Positions 35,917 through 47,886 of a stretch of DNA of 64,000 bases are shown here, piece after piece. The stretch lies in assembly GCF_014529535.1 (NCBI RefSeq), contig NC_050738.1:5374140-5438139 (forward strand), written 5' to 3'. The notes under the pieces are model-generated. The model saw nothing but the letters and a program-made list of their open reading frames with translations, ran no database searches and was not told the origin of the DNA. The position numbers were made by a program, and so were the translations under genes. How positions within the stretch are numbered: position 1 is the stretch's first letter; the number at the start of each line of letters is the position of its first letter. The stretch is from Bradysia coprophila. Its lineage: Eukaryota > Arthropoda > Insecta > Diptera > Sciaridae.

Positions 35917-37903
35917 TCATGTCTCCCACCAGCACGATCCATTCCTATTGTTAGTCAAATTTGCATCCTTCGCACCGTGTAACTGTCCGTCTATTTGATT
36001 ATCTTCTTGGTGCAACTGTTTCTTCGTTTGAATTGGTATTCTGCACATGTTGCAATTGTCTGTTTGTTGGCTTTCCTCTTTATATCCGTGCTTACTGTCG
36101 ATTTCATCGACTTCGTTGATGGTAAAATTTGGATCGTGCACACCATCCGACAGTTCGTATATTTGATTTTCTTCAACATCTTGCGGTTCGTTCTTCTCGA
36201 TATATTCTTTAGCTAGTTGTATTTCATGATAATTAACGACCCACGGGTAGAGGATCTCAATATCGTTTTCATAAAAAATTTTACTTTTTGCTCTGTCGAC
36301 ATTTTGGCAGTCATAGAATCGATTCAACAAAATAACGTCATAATTCGACAAGCCGCGATTGCGGTCTACGGGTGACGGTATTCTTGCCCCTTTCTTTTTG
36401 GAAGTTATGACTGGCTCACTGTTGATACTAAAATCGTGTTCACTAAACAACAACACAGAATCGAAGTCGAACGGTGTCAAATACTTCACCAGCGGATCGA
36501 ACCTAATTAGTTGCACATAGTTCGCTAAAATACTGGATTCACTTAAATTTGTATTTTCTAAATGAATCGTAATGTAAATGTCACGGTCGGAACGCCTATG
36601 ATGGTGATCGAATCCAATTGTGTGAAGTAGTTGACGAAGAATCGTTGTGTGTTCCTGGGAATTTAGAATTAATTTAGAGATTAACTTCGAGAACTGTTGA
36701 AATAACCAATGGTTGAATCGGCAATCATTTAATTGTTCTCGCTATAGATTCGAGATTGAAAAGCTGTTTGCTGTTTTGTGAAACGACAACTGTGAGCAGT
36801 GATTTTCGTTCTAATTATAGACAGTGTTGAACAGCCATCACACAATTACACCAATACAGAGCTCGGAATAGGTCAACAACCGTGGTCGATTGCGGTTAAA
36901 AATGACTCAACCTGAAAGTTCAGGTCAGGTAATATCATTAAGACAAACGTGACATAAACCTGATTTATCCCAACCTGAACATGCCAAATTAACCTGAAAT
37001 TTTCGAACAAATTTTCTGCTAAATTCAGAGAAATGATAACAGATGGCGTTGCTACCTACCGCGTCACCAGCTGGGCCATCTGTTATCGTTTCTCTGGGTA
37101 AACCGGGAACCTAATCAACCTATTGACAAAGGCAAAATTAATCACATGACGTTAAGATCAAAACAGGTACGAGTATTTGGTCGGATTTAGGTTCCGAGCC
37201 AGTTCCGAGCTACTGAATGGTGATAATTTTGTAGATTTGTAAAATAGCACTTTTTGACTACTCGAAACAATTTTGTGACCTCAACAAACCACAATTAATC
37301 GCAACATAATTTGTGAAAGACTTACGTCTAAACTGCCAGGTGTAAGCTCTATAAGCTGTTCTCCCCAATGACAATAACCGAGGTCAGATGAAGCTGAAAA
37401 TCTACATGAAGATAGAACGTTTTTTTTCCCATCATAATTAACATAGGAATGCAACACAAGTTTACCTGTTAGTATAATCTTTCTTTATCATCACATAATC
37501 AGGACCGTCGCTTGAATCATGAGCCGTAAACCGTATACAACTGGACCTTTCAATTTCATACATCGCTGCCAATATTTTATCAATTTCATAATCTGTCCGT
37601 AATTAAAGAGACATGCTAAATTGCAGTTTATGTTTGTGTGGCGCAAATTAATGGTCGTTGGTGTGTTATACCGTTAAAATTTTTGTCAATTTTAAAATTG
37701 ATTTGACCATCCTTCCATTTGAACACTTCTTCGACGAATCCATGGTGAAGGTTATATATGTCCTTGGAACTCATTTTGCTTACATCATTCTCGTGATAAT
37801 AAACAGAGTTATCTAATACATTAGCATCCACGGTAGACACATTGCAAACAATAATTGAGTTGACAATAAAACACACAAAAATTACTTTCAGTTGGGAATC
37901 CAT
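35917..37903 (-). CDS. Astacin D, predicted inactive (pseudo-enzyme)
   Basis: Four exons on the minus strand: 37672-37903, 37466-37592, 37326-37401 and 35917-36654. Phases match, giving 390 aa with a signal peptide. The frame is fully open and the fold is recognisable (KWKDGQINFKID, GPDYVMIKKDY, TIGFDHHHRRSDRD). The first zinc His and the catalytic Glu are replaced: R152-Q153-LL-H156 stands where the other three have HELLH or HELFH. The Met-turn SVMLY has become SVLLF, losing the Met and the Tyr. With these changes zinc catalysis should be lost. All splice sites and the frame are kept, so a non-catalytic role (decoy, ligand binding) is possible; early decay is the alternative. Confidence 0.88.
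37028..37095. repeat. Short hairpin
   Basis: AGAGAAATGATAACAGATGG at the left faces CCATCTGTTATCGTTTCTCT at the right, in intron 3 of astacin D. Confidence 0.65.
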
Positions 37904-38447
37904 TTTTCAATGTTCACCGCACAATAGTGAAGAATCAACTAAAACACTAAAATAGAATCTCAAGGTCTGCATATGGAACAGCCACAATCATACAAAGAAT
38001 TTCTTGAAAGTTGACAGGAACTCTACACAAAATTTGTCATTGTGTGTTCCCTGTTTGTGTTGACTCACTGTTCTCTATTCTCGATCTTACTATCAATTAC
38101 AAATACATTATAGTCATTTGTATAGCAAGGGATAAAAAGTTGAGTTCTCATGTGAATGTTGTGTTGATATGAGACACAGTCGAGGTAAATAAGCACACGA
38201 AAAAGTGACTTTTGACAATGGATTTTAGATGCTAGCGTCGAAAACCGTACTTTTCACGTTTCCAACACTACTTTCGACGCCCGCAGCATGTAAAATCCAT
38301 TACATAGCTCGGGATAAAAATAAAAAATTCTAATTTCTTTGTGTTTATTGACCTCGGATCATCAAAATTCATTAGAAAAATGAATTTTTCAACTTCTTAT
38401 TACTAGAAAATGGAGAAAAATGTCATTATTGCCGATGGTAAAGTCCA
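37904..38447. other. Spacer, no supported gene
   Basis: About 38225-38310 (GCGTCGAAAA..CTTTTCACGTTT..CGACGCC) resembles about 49165-49235, a dispersed repeat. No gene. Confidence 0.4.
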
Positions 38448-38967
38448 AGGTAAATATAGTGAGGAGGCGGTGTAGCACATAACTTTGATGCCACTGACAT
38501 CTTTTTTTTAAAATGTTTGACTATGATTTAATTGTCTTTTCACAAAATATTTTTGCTATCTCACAACAGATGACTCGAGTTTCTATTCCATTTTTTGCTT
38601 TTAACGAAGGGAGGAGATGGCGTTTGTATCGAACTTTCGTGCCACCGCACATCTGATTCGGTTATATATGGCATTACCTCCACACTATATTTACCTTGGG
38701 TAAAGTTACCAATTATGTAGCAAGTAGCAAGCATTCAGACGCGCGGCCTAGCACATAAGTTCGATGCCACTGACATCTTTTTTTTTTAAATGGTTGACTT
38801 GGTATTTCACAAAACTATTTTCATTATCTGACAACAGATGGCCGCGACTTTCTATTCCATTTTTTGCTTTTAACGAAAGATGAGATGGCATTTGTATCGA
38901 ACTTTCGTGCCACCGCACATCTTGATTCGGTTATATATGGCATTACCTCCTTACTATATTTACCTTG
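38448..38967. mobile_element. Two tandem copies of a ~250-bp MITE
   Basis: Copy 1 is about 38448-38698. Copy 2 is about 38746-38967 and lacks its left tip. The inverted ends are AAGGTAAATATAGTG and CACTATATTTACCTT, then GGAGG/CCTCC. Both copies share CACATAAxTTxGATGCCACT and CGAACTTTCGTGCCACCGCA. Confidence 0.75.
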
Positions 38968-38983
38968 AATATAATTTACTGTT

Positions 38984-39105
38984 ACAGTCTTTAACATTTA
39001 AAAGGTCTCACTGTCATATTTTTATGGGAATTTCATTGTGTTATTGCAAATTAACACGACATTCTACAAAAAAATGACAGTGAGACTTTTTAAATGTCTG
39101 CAAAG
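38984..39105. mobile_element. 122-bp foldback MITE
   Basis: ACATTTAAAAGGTCTCACTG at the left faces CAGTGAGACTTTTTAAATGT at the right. Confidence 0.7.
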
Positions 39106-39280
39106 TTCGAATGACGTGGAATGACTTTACCATTAAAAATTCCAGGTTTTGGAAATTGTTCCCTATTTTACCTTTGCCTTCCAATACTACATTTGGTCTC
39201 TAATTAACTATTATATAAATGTCGTTGATTTTATTAGCTACGTAGCGAACTGACATTGCTGCTGGTTTAAGATGGGATTC

Positions 39281-41141
39281 CAGAGCCGGATTAAGGTTTT
39301 CAGCGCCACGGGGCTATTAGTTTTCGAGCGCCAATTACAAAAACATGGCTTTTATTTTTCGTGAACGTATTAAACGTATTAAAAATAATATTATTGTCGA
39401 TATCCTGACAATATCCTAACGATCGGTTCGGAGGAATGGTAATAAGAACGTAAACTGGGTTGTAACATTCTGTAGCCTAGCTAAGTTTTACTTCGGTCGT
39501 AAATAAATATCTTGACTGAAAGTCATGGGTCTGACGGATAATAAACACTCTAAAATGATTGTCATACTTTGTTCATTCCTATAAAACGATAACTTAAGTA
39601 ATTTGCCACGGATTTCCAATTTTTTTTAAAAATAAAATTAAAATTAATTAAATTTTTGAGGGTAATTTTCGAAGATAGGTTAAGACGGATGGGCGATGCG
39701 ATCTCTATGATACTCCCAAAAGAATTTTTGTCTCGTCTATTGATAAGAAGATAACTTGAGAATTTCCATTTTTTTATCGTCAGGTTAAGTTTGAAGATAA
39801 GCTAAAAAGGAACGGGTGATCTCTATGATATTCTCAAAAGAATTTTCGTCTCGAGTAATTCTGAATGTATTTCCAAAAAAGTTTTTGAATCGAGAGGACT
39901 GAAATTTCTGAGGCTAGGTTCGTTAATGGAAAGTATTGGAGTAATAATCCAGAATTCATTTCGAAAAGATTTTTTTTGAGTGATTTCGTGGTAAGCTGTT
40001 TGTAAAAAAAATTGAACGAGTTTCATTTTTGTTCAAAACATAAGCAAGAAATCTTCTTCGTATTTTCGTTACTTTAAGAATTCGTGACTTGAACTTATCA
40101 TCTTATGGGATTTTATACACGCAGCTCTCAAGTTACGAATATTTATGGTTACGATAACATGAGAATCGATGGACAGTTTTATGATACAACAATCGATATA
40201 ACGATATAACAGCCGCAAAAATTGATTGAAAAATTCAGTCAGTGAAAGGACCTGACCTACCCGTAAGGTGGGCCTAGTTTTTTTCATTTTGCTGATATTC
40301 GTTTAAAACTAACTGAAAGGAAGGAGAAAGTAACCGCGAGCGAAGCGAGCAAAGAATTTGTAGATTCTTTACATCAAGAAACTTTCAAGACTATACACGG
40401 TGAGCTTGAAAAAAGTCTAAATAAAAAAGTCGTTGTATACGAAATTTTTTTGTGGATAATTATTTAGGACCATGCGACGAGTTAATATCAATTATTAACA
40501 AAAAAAGTTAACGGTACTTTTTTGAGAAAAGTCAATTTGAAAATATTGTCAACCCTACTGAAACTTTTTGACTTGTGAAAGTCAATATATTTTGATGCCA
40601 CATTCACCACTCGATAGCCTCACGTCTTACCTTTGCAACGACACCTCATTTGCTATGACCCGAACTGCATAGACCATGCTATTAGAGCTGACCCACCAAT
40701 AACTGGTCCTACTCAAAATGTTATTTAATTGATCAAGAAAGTAACTTTTCTTTGGATTTGCGTTTTTTTTTTGTACAATACGTTAAATATGTTTGATTAT
40801 ATATCCATTACTGTTGCTTGCCCGTTTACGATTGAGCAATTCTCAGTGGAAGTTCCCAAGTGCCTAAAACATTTTGTCGAATATTGTGACGCCAATGTGT
40901 TTTTAAACCGTTAGTGTGGGCACGTAGTTGATGTGAGCCTTTACAATCACATTAGTGCGCAAAAAACAGTGTTCAGAACGAGCGTGGTAAATTTCTGCCA
41001 TTTTTTTCAAATATCGGTAAAAGTAGTTCATTTTAATGAAACCAGTAAACTAAACACGATTCATTATTAATTTTCCAGCGCCACTTTTATCCAGCGCCAA
41101 GGGGCTAAGCCCCTAAAGCCCATCGTGTTAATCCGGATCTG
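39281..41141. mobile_element. 1.86-kb non-autonomous hAT element, 8-bp target duplication
   Basis: Ends CAGAGCCGGATTAAGG and TTAATCCGGATCTG, flanked by TGGGATTC on both sides (39273-39280 and 41142-41149). Subterminal AGCGCCA motifs occur at both ends. No transposase frame is visible inside, only short frames, so it would need a partner's enzyme. Confidence 0.88.
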
Positions 41142-41205
41142 TGGGATTCACTTCAAACTACAGATGCGCTAAATCTAGATATACGCTAATAAATATTCAC
41201 GTCAC

Positions 41206-42595
41206 CAGAGCCGGATTAACCCATGGGCAAAGTGGGCCCGGCCCAGGGCGCTGGGAAAATAGGGGCGCTTAGAAATTAAATTTTCTCGACAATGTAATCA
41301 TTTCACGTTCAACATAAGTCATGCACAAATCAACGTCGATTAAAAAAAATTCGCGCTCGCTTCGCTTGCGTCTGTACATTACATTCTTGGGGTAAATGTG
41401 AGCTACAAGAAATGCATATATACATCTAACTTTATATTTTTGAATAATACACGCACATCGACTAACCCAAGGTTGTTCGTATTTGGTTATTTAGAGCGTT
41501 TTTATGATGGTCCTGCTTTAGAAAAGTTGAACTTTGAGGCTTCTGGCTGAAGACACTATAAATAATTTTCAATAACCATTCCATTGCTTCATTTTTGTCA
41601 GCTGCCGGTGATAGTCGGATGATGGAAAGCTTTTAGCTCATGAGGAATTTTCGAAAATTTTGTAAATTCCTCATGATCTGAAACCTGCTCATGATCGCCG
41701 GACAACGGGAGTTTGGAACAAATAAAGCAGCTGGAAAAGCTGCAGAACAAATCCGTTTCCGCCCATTGAAAATTGTTCATGGCATATATTCGCGATTTTT
41801 TTTTGTCGAAATCCAAGGCCAATTACCTAAATTTCAAGATCTAACACTTTCAGAGTAAAGACAAAGGATCATTCTAGAGTGCCCTAAACTTCAATACTTT
41901 TGGGATCCCGAGTCCTAGATCCTTGAAATTGCTTCAACGCAAGTCGTTTTTTCCGAATCATGACCTTACCCAACGCACTGCTCCGTTAGGAGCAGTATCA
42001 CAAATATTGTGTCAAAAATTCACGTTTTTTCTCTAACGATCTTCCAAGGGAAGTGAAAAGTGAGAATAATGAGAGGACATTCGAGTGTAAATCGAAAGAA
42101 CACCTGAATGAAACTATAGAATTGTGATGTAAATTTGAATTGTAGTGTTCATTTTTCAATGTCTGTGATTATGGAACTTTGTATTTGAAAATAGCTATTT
42201 GCTAAATAAATTTGTTTGATTTGATTTGTTCTTCAAAAAAATTGTTTCGGATTCATTCTACAAACTTCAAACTTAAAATCCCGAAAAATACGAGCGAAAC
42301 CTTTTTATAACTTTACTTGATTTTTGTTTGTGGGAAAGTTTTGCGAATTAATCACGAAAACTCTGGTTATATCATATATCTCTCATTCATATATGGTTAT
42401 TTGTTATCATAATCTTGCCACCTCGCCTCGCTCGCCGTTTCTAACTACACATTACTTAGAAAATAATATTCTTGAGGAAATGTTGAAAACATTTTATTTG
42501 ATTTGGTTGACAATGTAGGAAACAATTTCTTTAATAAATTTTTCATGCGGCGCTGCAAGGCTCGTTGCCCCGCTGTAAATGCTAATCCGGCCCTG
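41206..42595. mobile_element. 1.39-kb non-autonomous hAT element, same family
   Basis: Ends CAGAGCCGGATTAACC and GCTAATCCGGCCCTG, flanked by CACGTCAC on both sides (41198-41205 and 42596-42603). Related to the neighbour at 39281 by its ends and GGGCGC motifs. The interior differs and has no transposase frame. Confidence 0.88.
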
Positions 42596-42603
42596 CACGT
42601 CAC

Positions 42604-43234
42604 TACAAGTAGCGCAATGTAAATGAGTTCTTCTTATCTAGATTGTAAAATGTTAAGCACCGCCGACATGACACAAGGTAAATATATTTCACCTCGATTT
42701 CGTTCTTTCCCCGATTAATATTCGAAACAGGTCAGACTTTCCTTCATCTGTACCTGCAGTTGTTCATTATTCATAAACCTGAACTGAAATGAGAGAACCT
42801 TAACCGATCTAAAATTGAGTGTTTTCCAGAAAAAAACCACAAATTTCAGGTATACCTTACAAATTGTCACGTTAGGTCGGATCAATTCAAAAAAAAAAAA
42901 AATGATAATGAGGTTGGCTTGATTTATTCTAAGCTTTATAATTGGTATAAACAATGAAGAAGTCTGAATGGAGTGTCAAATCAAACGAATGTTTTAAAAA
43001 TCGCAGAAATTATTTGTTTAATAAAATCATTTGAATAAAATCACCTGAATTTGCATTCAGAATTGGTGCATTGGTATAGATGACATTTTTGTCAATGGCG
43101 TGAGTGAGTTAATTTTTCATTGAGTTTTGCTGTATATTGATATATTGATATTGCTCTTTAATTTTCCATTTCTTGTACATACCATTTACCTAGCAGTTGG
43201 TGGGAGGTTTCATTCAACAGTGTCACCGATTTTT
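42604..43234. other. Spacer, no supported gene
   Basis: AT-rich upstream DNA of the bZIP gene at 43456, with a poly-A run near 42890. Confidence 0.35.
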
Positions 43235-43375
43235 TTTAGCTCTCCGTTTACCTTTTAGCAATGAAAAGTGGGAGGAGCTTCCATTGTTCACTTTGCACTT
43301 ACTGGTGTTTTAACAATGAGAAGTGGGAGGAGCTTCCATCGTTCGTAAACGGATACATAAACAGCTTAAGCGCGT
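43235..43375. mobile_element. Remnant MITE related to 17681-17801
   Basis: AGCTCTCCGTTTACCTTTTA and two copies of GTGGGAGGAGCTTCCAT match the 17.7-kb hairpin family. The second block is a short tandem copy. Confidence 0.5.
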
Positions 43376-43455
43376 TAAACATTCAGTTATAAGTTAGAAG
43401 TCAGTCGAGATAGTTAATTTGCAGCGAATAAAATTCAAAATTCGAATCGACTACC

Positions 43456-46400
43456 ATGAATCCCAACTTCTATGTGGAGCTCAGTGATGATGTGAAAAAT
43501 AATGTTAACAGTGTCAATGCTAACTTCTATACGGAAACCAGATCGAATCCCAATTTCTATGTGGAAGATAATGCTTACGGTAAGTTCTCATTGTTTTAAA
43601 ACTACAATTTTATGCCGACTTATCTAATCGCATTTCGTTGTTTGGATCAATTAATTCGAGATTCGAAAAAGGGCTTAATATTTGATACAAATTTCACAAA
43701 TTATCACACTAAATTACACCAATTTCCAATAATGTTCACGGATTTTCATTTTTTATTAAACCGTTAAATTTCACTTTTTCACTTTTTTTTCGGGGCTTAT
43801 TCGAAATGATGAAAACACAGTGGAGCTACCAATTCGTTTGTCAGAATAGTATTAGACCACTAACTGTCAAGTCACGAATCTTAAATTCACGAGAATCCTC
43901 GTACTGAGCTCCTAATTTAACTTGAAAGGGAATTTCACATAAAAAAGTAAAGTAAATAAGTCTTAGCGAATGATGTACTTACCACGAAAAGAAAAATGTA
44001 CAGTCCAACATACAGGCAAATTTATTTCATGTTTCAACGGATTGCCTTTCTTCTTACGTAGACGATTCAATAACTTTTTCCTGTGGTGACCGATGCAGCA
44101 TACTCGGAAAATTCAAATTCAAACTAGTCGCGGAATCGTCTAAGAATCGTCGAATCGTCTGGAGAATAACATTATAGACGCTTTCATGAGAACTGTGTTT
44201 AGAATTTTCTATATTCGACTAGCAATAAACTGTAGCGGAGAATGAGCCCTGACTGATATTTTTCATTCGTGTTTTCCTATTTTTAATCAATGAATCTCTC
44301 CATTTTGACATGCCCTTAGTGCATATTTTCTATGACTTTTAAAAGTCTAGTCCTTCAAAATAAAAATCTTCGAATTTTCAATGTTTTCTATTTTTACCAA
44401 TATAAAATTTAAATCTGAGTAAAAAATGTTTAAAAGTGATTAAACCGTTACCGGTTTTTTACATCTGACAAAAAAGGCAACTATCTGCAGGAGGATTAAT
44501 TCACTTTATAAAAAACGCTTCATTTTCAACGTGAAAATTGGAATTGAAATTGAAATTGAAGTATATCGTGGAATAAATTTTATTGCTTGCCCCAAGCGAA
44601 AATTGATTCTTACATATCAATTTGGCCCCTGCGAAAATGGTCGATTACATGAGGGATATTTGTGTGACACTATCGTCAAGGAATCTCTATTTTCGCGGGG
44701 TGCACAGTCATTCACGTAAAACGAGTTTTCGCGGGGTGCAGCCAGATGAAGCAGAATGCATCATCTGAAATATTTAATGCCTTCCAACAGAAAAAAAGAA
44801 AATAATTATTGATGTTTTGTGTTTTTGAACACAAATTTTCCAGTGGCGTGAGTTGAATGTCGCAAAAGCATTTGAATTATTTCGAAAAGAAAATCACAAA
44901 ACTGAAAGTGTCAGCCATTTTTTGCTCCAGCAATAAATTCAATGTTTGTAATGAACACATGGCAAACACTTTTAGTTGCGTATTTTTCACTTATATTCGA
45001 GAACACTAAACACTTTGCTTATGTTAGACATTATTCACTTCACTTCACTGCAAAATTTTTATTCTAAATAACGAAAACAACAAAATTAATGCATTATCCT
45101 GAAACGGAAAAACAATTCAGTGACAAGCCGACTGTTGTGACCGTTGTGACGTGTATTGAGATTACTGCTGTAACAATACCAACATAACATTAGTGTTGTT
45201 TTCGGGATTTTTTTCTTCGTAGACGTGTGAGCCAATTTCGGAGGGTTCGGCGGTATACTAGATTCGTTGTTACTGCGTTAAGGAATTGATATGTAAGAAT
45301 CAATTTTCGCTTGGACAAGCAATAAAATAGAATACAGTGCAAGCTGCTGCCATGATTCATTACTTGGGGAAACAATTTTGAAACTCGCAACTCACGCGTG
45401 TGTGTTTAAGCGGCTCGGTTTGAAAACTGTTACTTTGACGCGGGTAGTTACATACCTCGCCTTCGGCTCGGATATGCAAACTCTACCCTTGTCAAAATAA
45501 CAGTTTTCAAACCTTGGCGCTTAAACACACACTTGTGAGTTGCTCGTATCTCAAAATTGTTCCCCCATGTAATGAATCATTTTCGCAGCATGCACTGTAA
45601 CCTACTATTACTCAGATTTACGTTTTACATCGAATAAAGAGATAAAACAAAATTCGGTTTCTCAGTCGATTCAACGGCGTAACGTTCGTACTCGAACTAC
45701 TTGATAAGGTACAGGGAGAATGATTGAAAAGAAGTTAGGAAATATAAAAGTACCATCTTCAAAGATCCCTTTGTTGTCATTCGTGCAGCTCGTCAATCAT
45801 CTTTTTAATGAATACATCGCGATCGAATCGAACACTAAATTCACGTGAAAAACGAGAATATAGAGGTAGTTATTTCCTTATTACATCGTTTCTTTCACAT
45901 ACAACAAGACAACTAAAACATATTTTAAAGATTTGCTCGATCAGTTCAAGAGCAGTGGTAGCTCCTCACTTTCTTCTGAAGCTCTGAGGCATTGCGAAAC
46001 TGACGGTCCAAAATCTAAAGACACACTCAAAGACGCGTGTGGAAATTTTGTTTTCTTCCCGGTATCCGAGTCAAATTTCCCGGTATCTAAAATGGTAAAT
46101 TTGATTTTTCGCCACATATTTTTCAAGTTTTTTTCGATTTCCCGGTATCTAAAGAATTTTTCTGAAAACTTCCCGGTATCCAGGATACCGCGGATAGCGT
46201 GAATTTCCACACGCGCTCAAAGAATGAGAGTTGTTCAATTATCACACTCAAGGTTTTTAGCATTTTTTTAGCTAAAAAAAAGTTTTCTAATATTAGGCCC
46301 AACATTACGCTATAAATCACTTACTTTGCAAAATTCTCGCCGGAAATGTAACTAATTTTGTCCCAATTTCTTTTGTTCTTTCAGATCATCACTTCACGCC

Positions 46401-47886
46401 GGATTCTTCGCCATCGTGCTCGACGAAAACATCAATGCATGAAAATGTTGGACAGTCAACATCAGTGACTGAGGCACGAAATGGGATCACACATTCGATG
46501 AAAGAAAAATCTTCCTCTTCGAAACCGGAACGGGAACCGGAAGTATCGCGTCGTAATTTGATTAAAATCAGGCCCATCAAATACAATTGCGAGTCTCCAC
46601 CCTTGATGAGACCAGTACAAGTGTTAGTCAAAGCCAAGAACGCACAATCGAATAACAACCATCAAGATATGGGACATCGTCAGTCAACATTAATGACTGA
46701 TGCATCAGTTATCGCACAATGGGGGAGAGATAATTCTACGTCATCGCCATTGATGAAACCTGCACAACAACCGCATCGTAATGTAGTTACAGCCAAGAAC
46801 GCCAAATCGAATAGCATTCATTCAATGCACCACAATATGGGATTTAAACTTAATTCAGCAACAATAAGTGAGGCACTAAATGGGATCACACATTCGGTGA
46901 GACATATTTCCACGTCTTCGCCACTGGAAGCGGAACAAGTATCGCATCGCAATTTGGTTGAAACAAAGTCCGACGAATCCAATAGCTCGTCTTTACGTTT
47001 GGCGAATGTGGTACATCGATTGCAGAGTAGTTTAGGTAAAGCCAAGCACAGCAAATCGAATCGCACTCATACTATGCATCACACTATGGCGCATAAGCTT
47101 CAATCCTCATTAATGTCTGAGGCATTAAATGGGATCACCCATTCGGTGAGACATAATTCCACGTCTTCGCCACTGGAAGCGGAACAAGTATCGCATCGCA
47201 ATTTGGTTGAAACAAAGTCCGACGAATCCAATAGCTCGTCTTTACGTTTGACGAAATTGGTACATCGATTGCAGAGTAGTTTAGTTAAAGCCAAGCACAG
47301 CAAATCGAATAGCACTCATACTATGCATCACACTATGGCGCATAAGCTTCAATCCTCATTAATGTTTGAGGCATTAAATGGGCTCACACATTCGGTGAGA
47401 CATAATTCCACGTCTTCACCATTGATGAAAGTGGTATCGCATCGTAATTTAATTATAGCCAAAAACGAACGCCAAGAAGAAGGTCATCAAGCTATTGGAT
47501 ATGACCTTCAAAATTATTCGTCGAACAACGATTTGTCGGTCGGACATGGTGTTAAAGAAGAGTTTAATGAGTTCGTGAATTATCGGCCTGCGAGTTCGAA
47601 TTCTTTGAATAATAAGTCCTACGAGTTAAAGAGGCTCGAAAATAATGTTGCAAGCAGAAAAGCCAGAATTAATCGTAAAAAGAGGGAAGATGAACTTTCA
47701 AGAAAAGCAACAGAAGCGAAAGAGCTAAATGATCAAATTCACGCTGAATTGGATGGAAAATATGAAGAATTGTCGGAATTGATGTATTTAATAGCATTGC
47801 TTGATGGTAAAGTGGAACCAGCAGAAGATGATTTGTCGGATGAGTCAAAAAGTTGTGTCCGTTGTGACTCATTGAATTTTTTGTAA
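43456..47886 (+). CDS. bZIP protein with NFYV leader and 83-aa tandem repeats (family member 1)
   Basis: Two exons, 43456-43579 and 46385-47886, joined in phase 1 (GTAAGT donor, TTTCAG acceptor), giving 541 aa. Exon 1 encodes a leader with NPNFYVE, NANFYTE and NPNFYVE. Exon 2 is Ser/His/Asn-rich with 249-bp tandem repeats (marker SEALNGITHSVRHNSTSSPL starting near 46870, 47119 and 47368). The C-terminus is a bZIP: NNVASRKARINRKKRE is the basic region (N-x-A-S-x-x-A-R, like C/EBP and PAR proteins with Ser to Ala), followed by a zipper-like heptad stretch ending at YLIALLD. Likely a nuclear DNA-binding protein; target and partner unknown. The 2.8-kb intron is swollen by transposons compared with the paralogue at 61534. 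Confidence 0.82.
44577..45330. mobile_element. Inverted ~46-bp repeats bounding a 750-bp segment
   Basis: TTTTATTGCTTGCCCCAAGC..GATTCTTACATATCAATT at 44577-44623 is matched inversely at 45283-45330. It lies inside the big intron of bZIP gene 1 and is probably a non-autonomous element. Confidence 0.6.
45335..45597. mobile_element. 263-bp foldback MITE with TA duplication
   Basis: Ends CAGTGCAAGCTGC and GCAGCATGCACTG, flanked by TA (45333-45334 and 45598-45599). The arms pair over about 110 bases, including GTGTGTGTTTAAGCG and GGTTTGAAAACTGTTA. Tc1/mariner-type by its TA sites. Confidence 0.8.
45741..45785 (+). promoter_or_regulatory. TATA box and initiator of a nested small gene
   Basis: ATATAAAAG at about 45742 and TCATTCGTGC near 45777, about 30-35 bases apart, ahead of an ATG at 45808. 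Confidence 0.5.
45808..46202 (+). CDS. Small nested gene, reading frame extended by a MITE
   Basis: Two exons, 45808-45865 and 45931-46202, phase 1, with GTAGTT donor and TTAAAG acceptor. The first ~56 residues (MNTSRSNRTLNSREKREY, then LLDQFKSSGSSSLSSEALRH) are polar; no known domain. At 46034 the frame enters a 182-bp MITE and stops at 46200-46202. Without the insertion the frame would end TLKE and stop right after the target site. It lies wholly within the intron of bZIP gene 1 with its own TATA-like promoter. Function unknown; whether it is expressed cannot be told. Confidence 0.45.
46034..46215. mobile_element. 182-bp MITE with perfect 8-bp target duplication
   Basis: Ends CGCGTGTGGAAATT and AATTTCCACACGCG, flanked by CTCAAAGA on both sides (46026-46033 and 46216-46223). 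The interior repeats TTTCCCGGTATC several times. Confidence 0.88.
46870..47420 (+). repeat. 249-bp coding tandem repeat in bZIP gene 1
   Basis: Units start near 46870 and 47119, with a partial one at 47368, spaced exactly 249 bases (83 codons). The first two units are nearly identical, which points to recent unequal exchange or gene conversion. Confidence 0.88.

Noticed and set aside
46818-47315. Minus-strand repeated frames in bZIP gene 1
   Set aside because: Antisense shadows of the 249-bp coding repeats.
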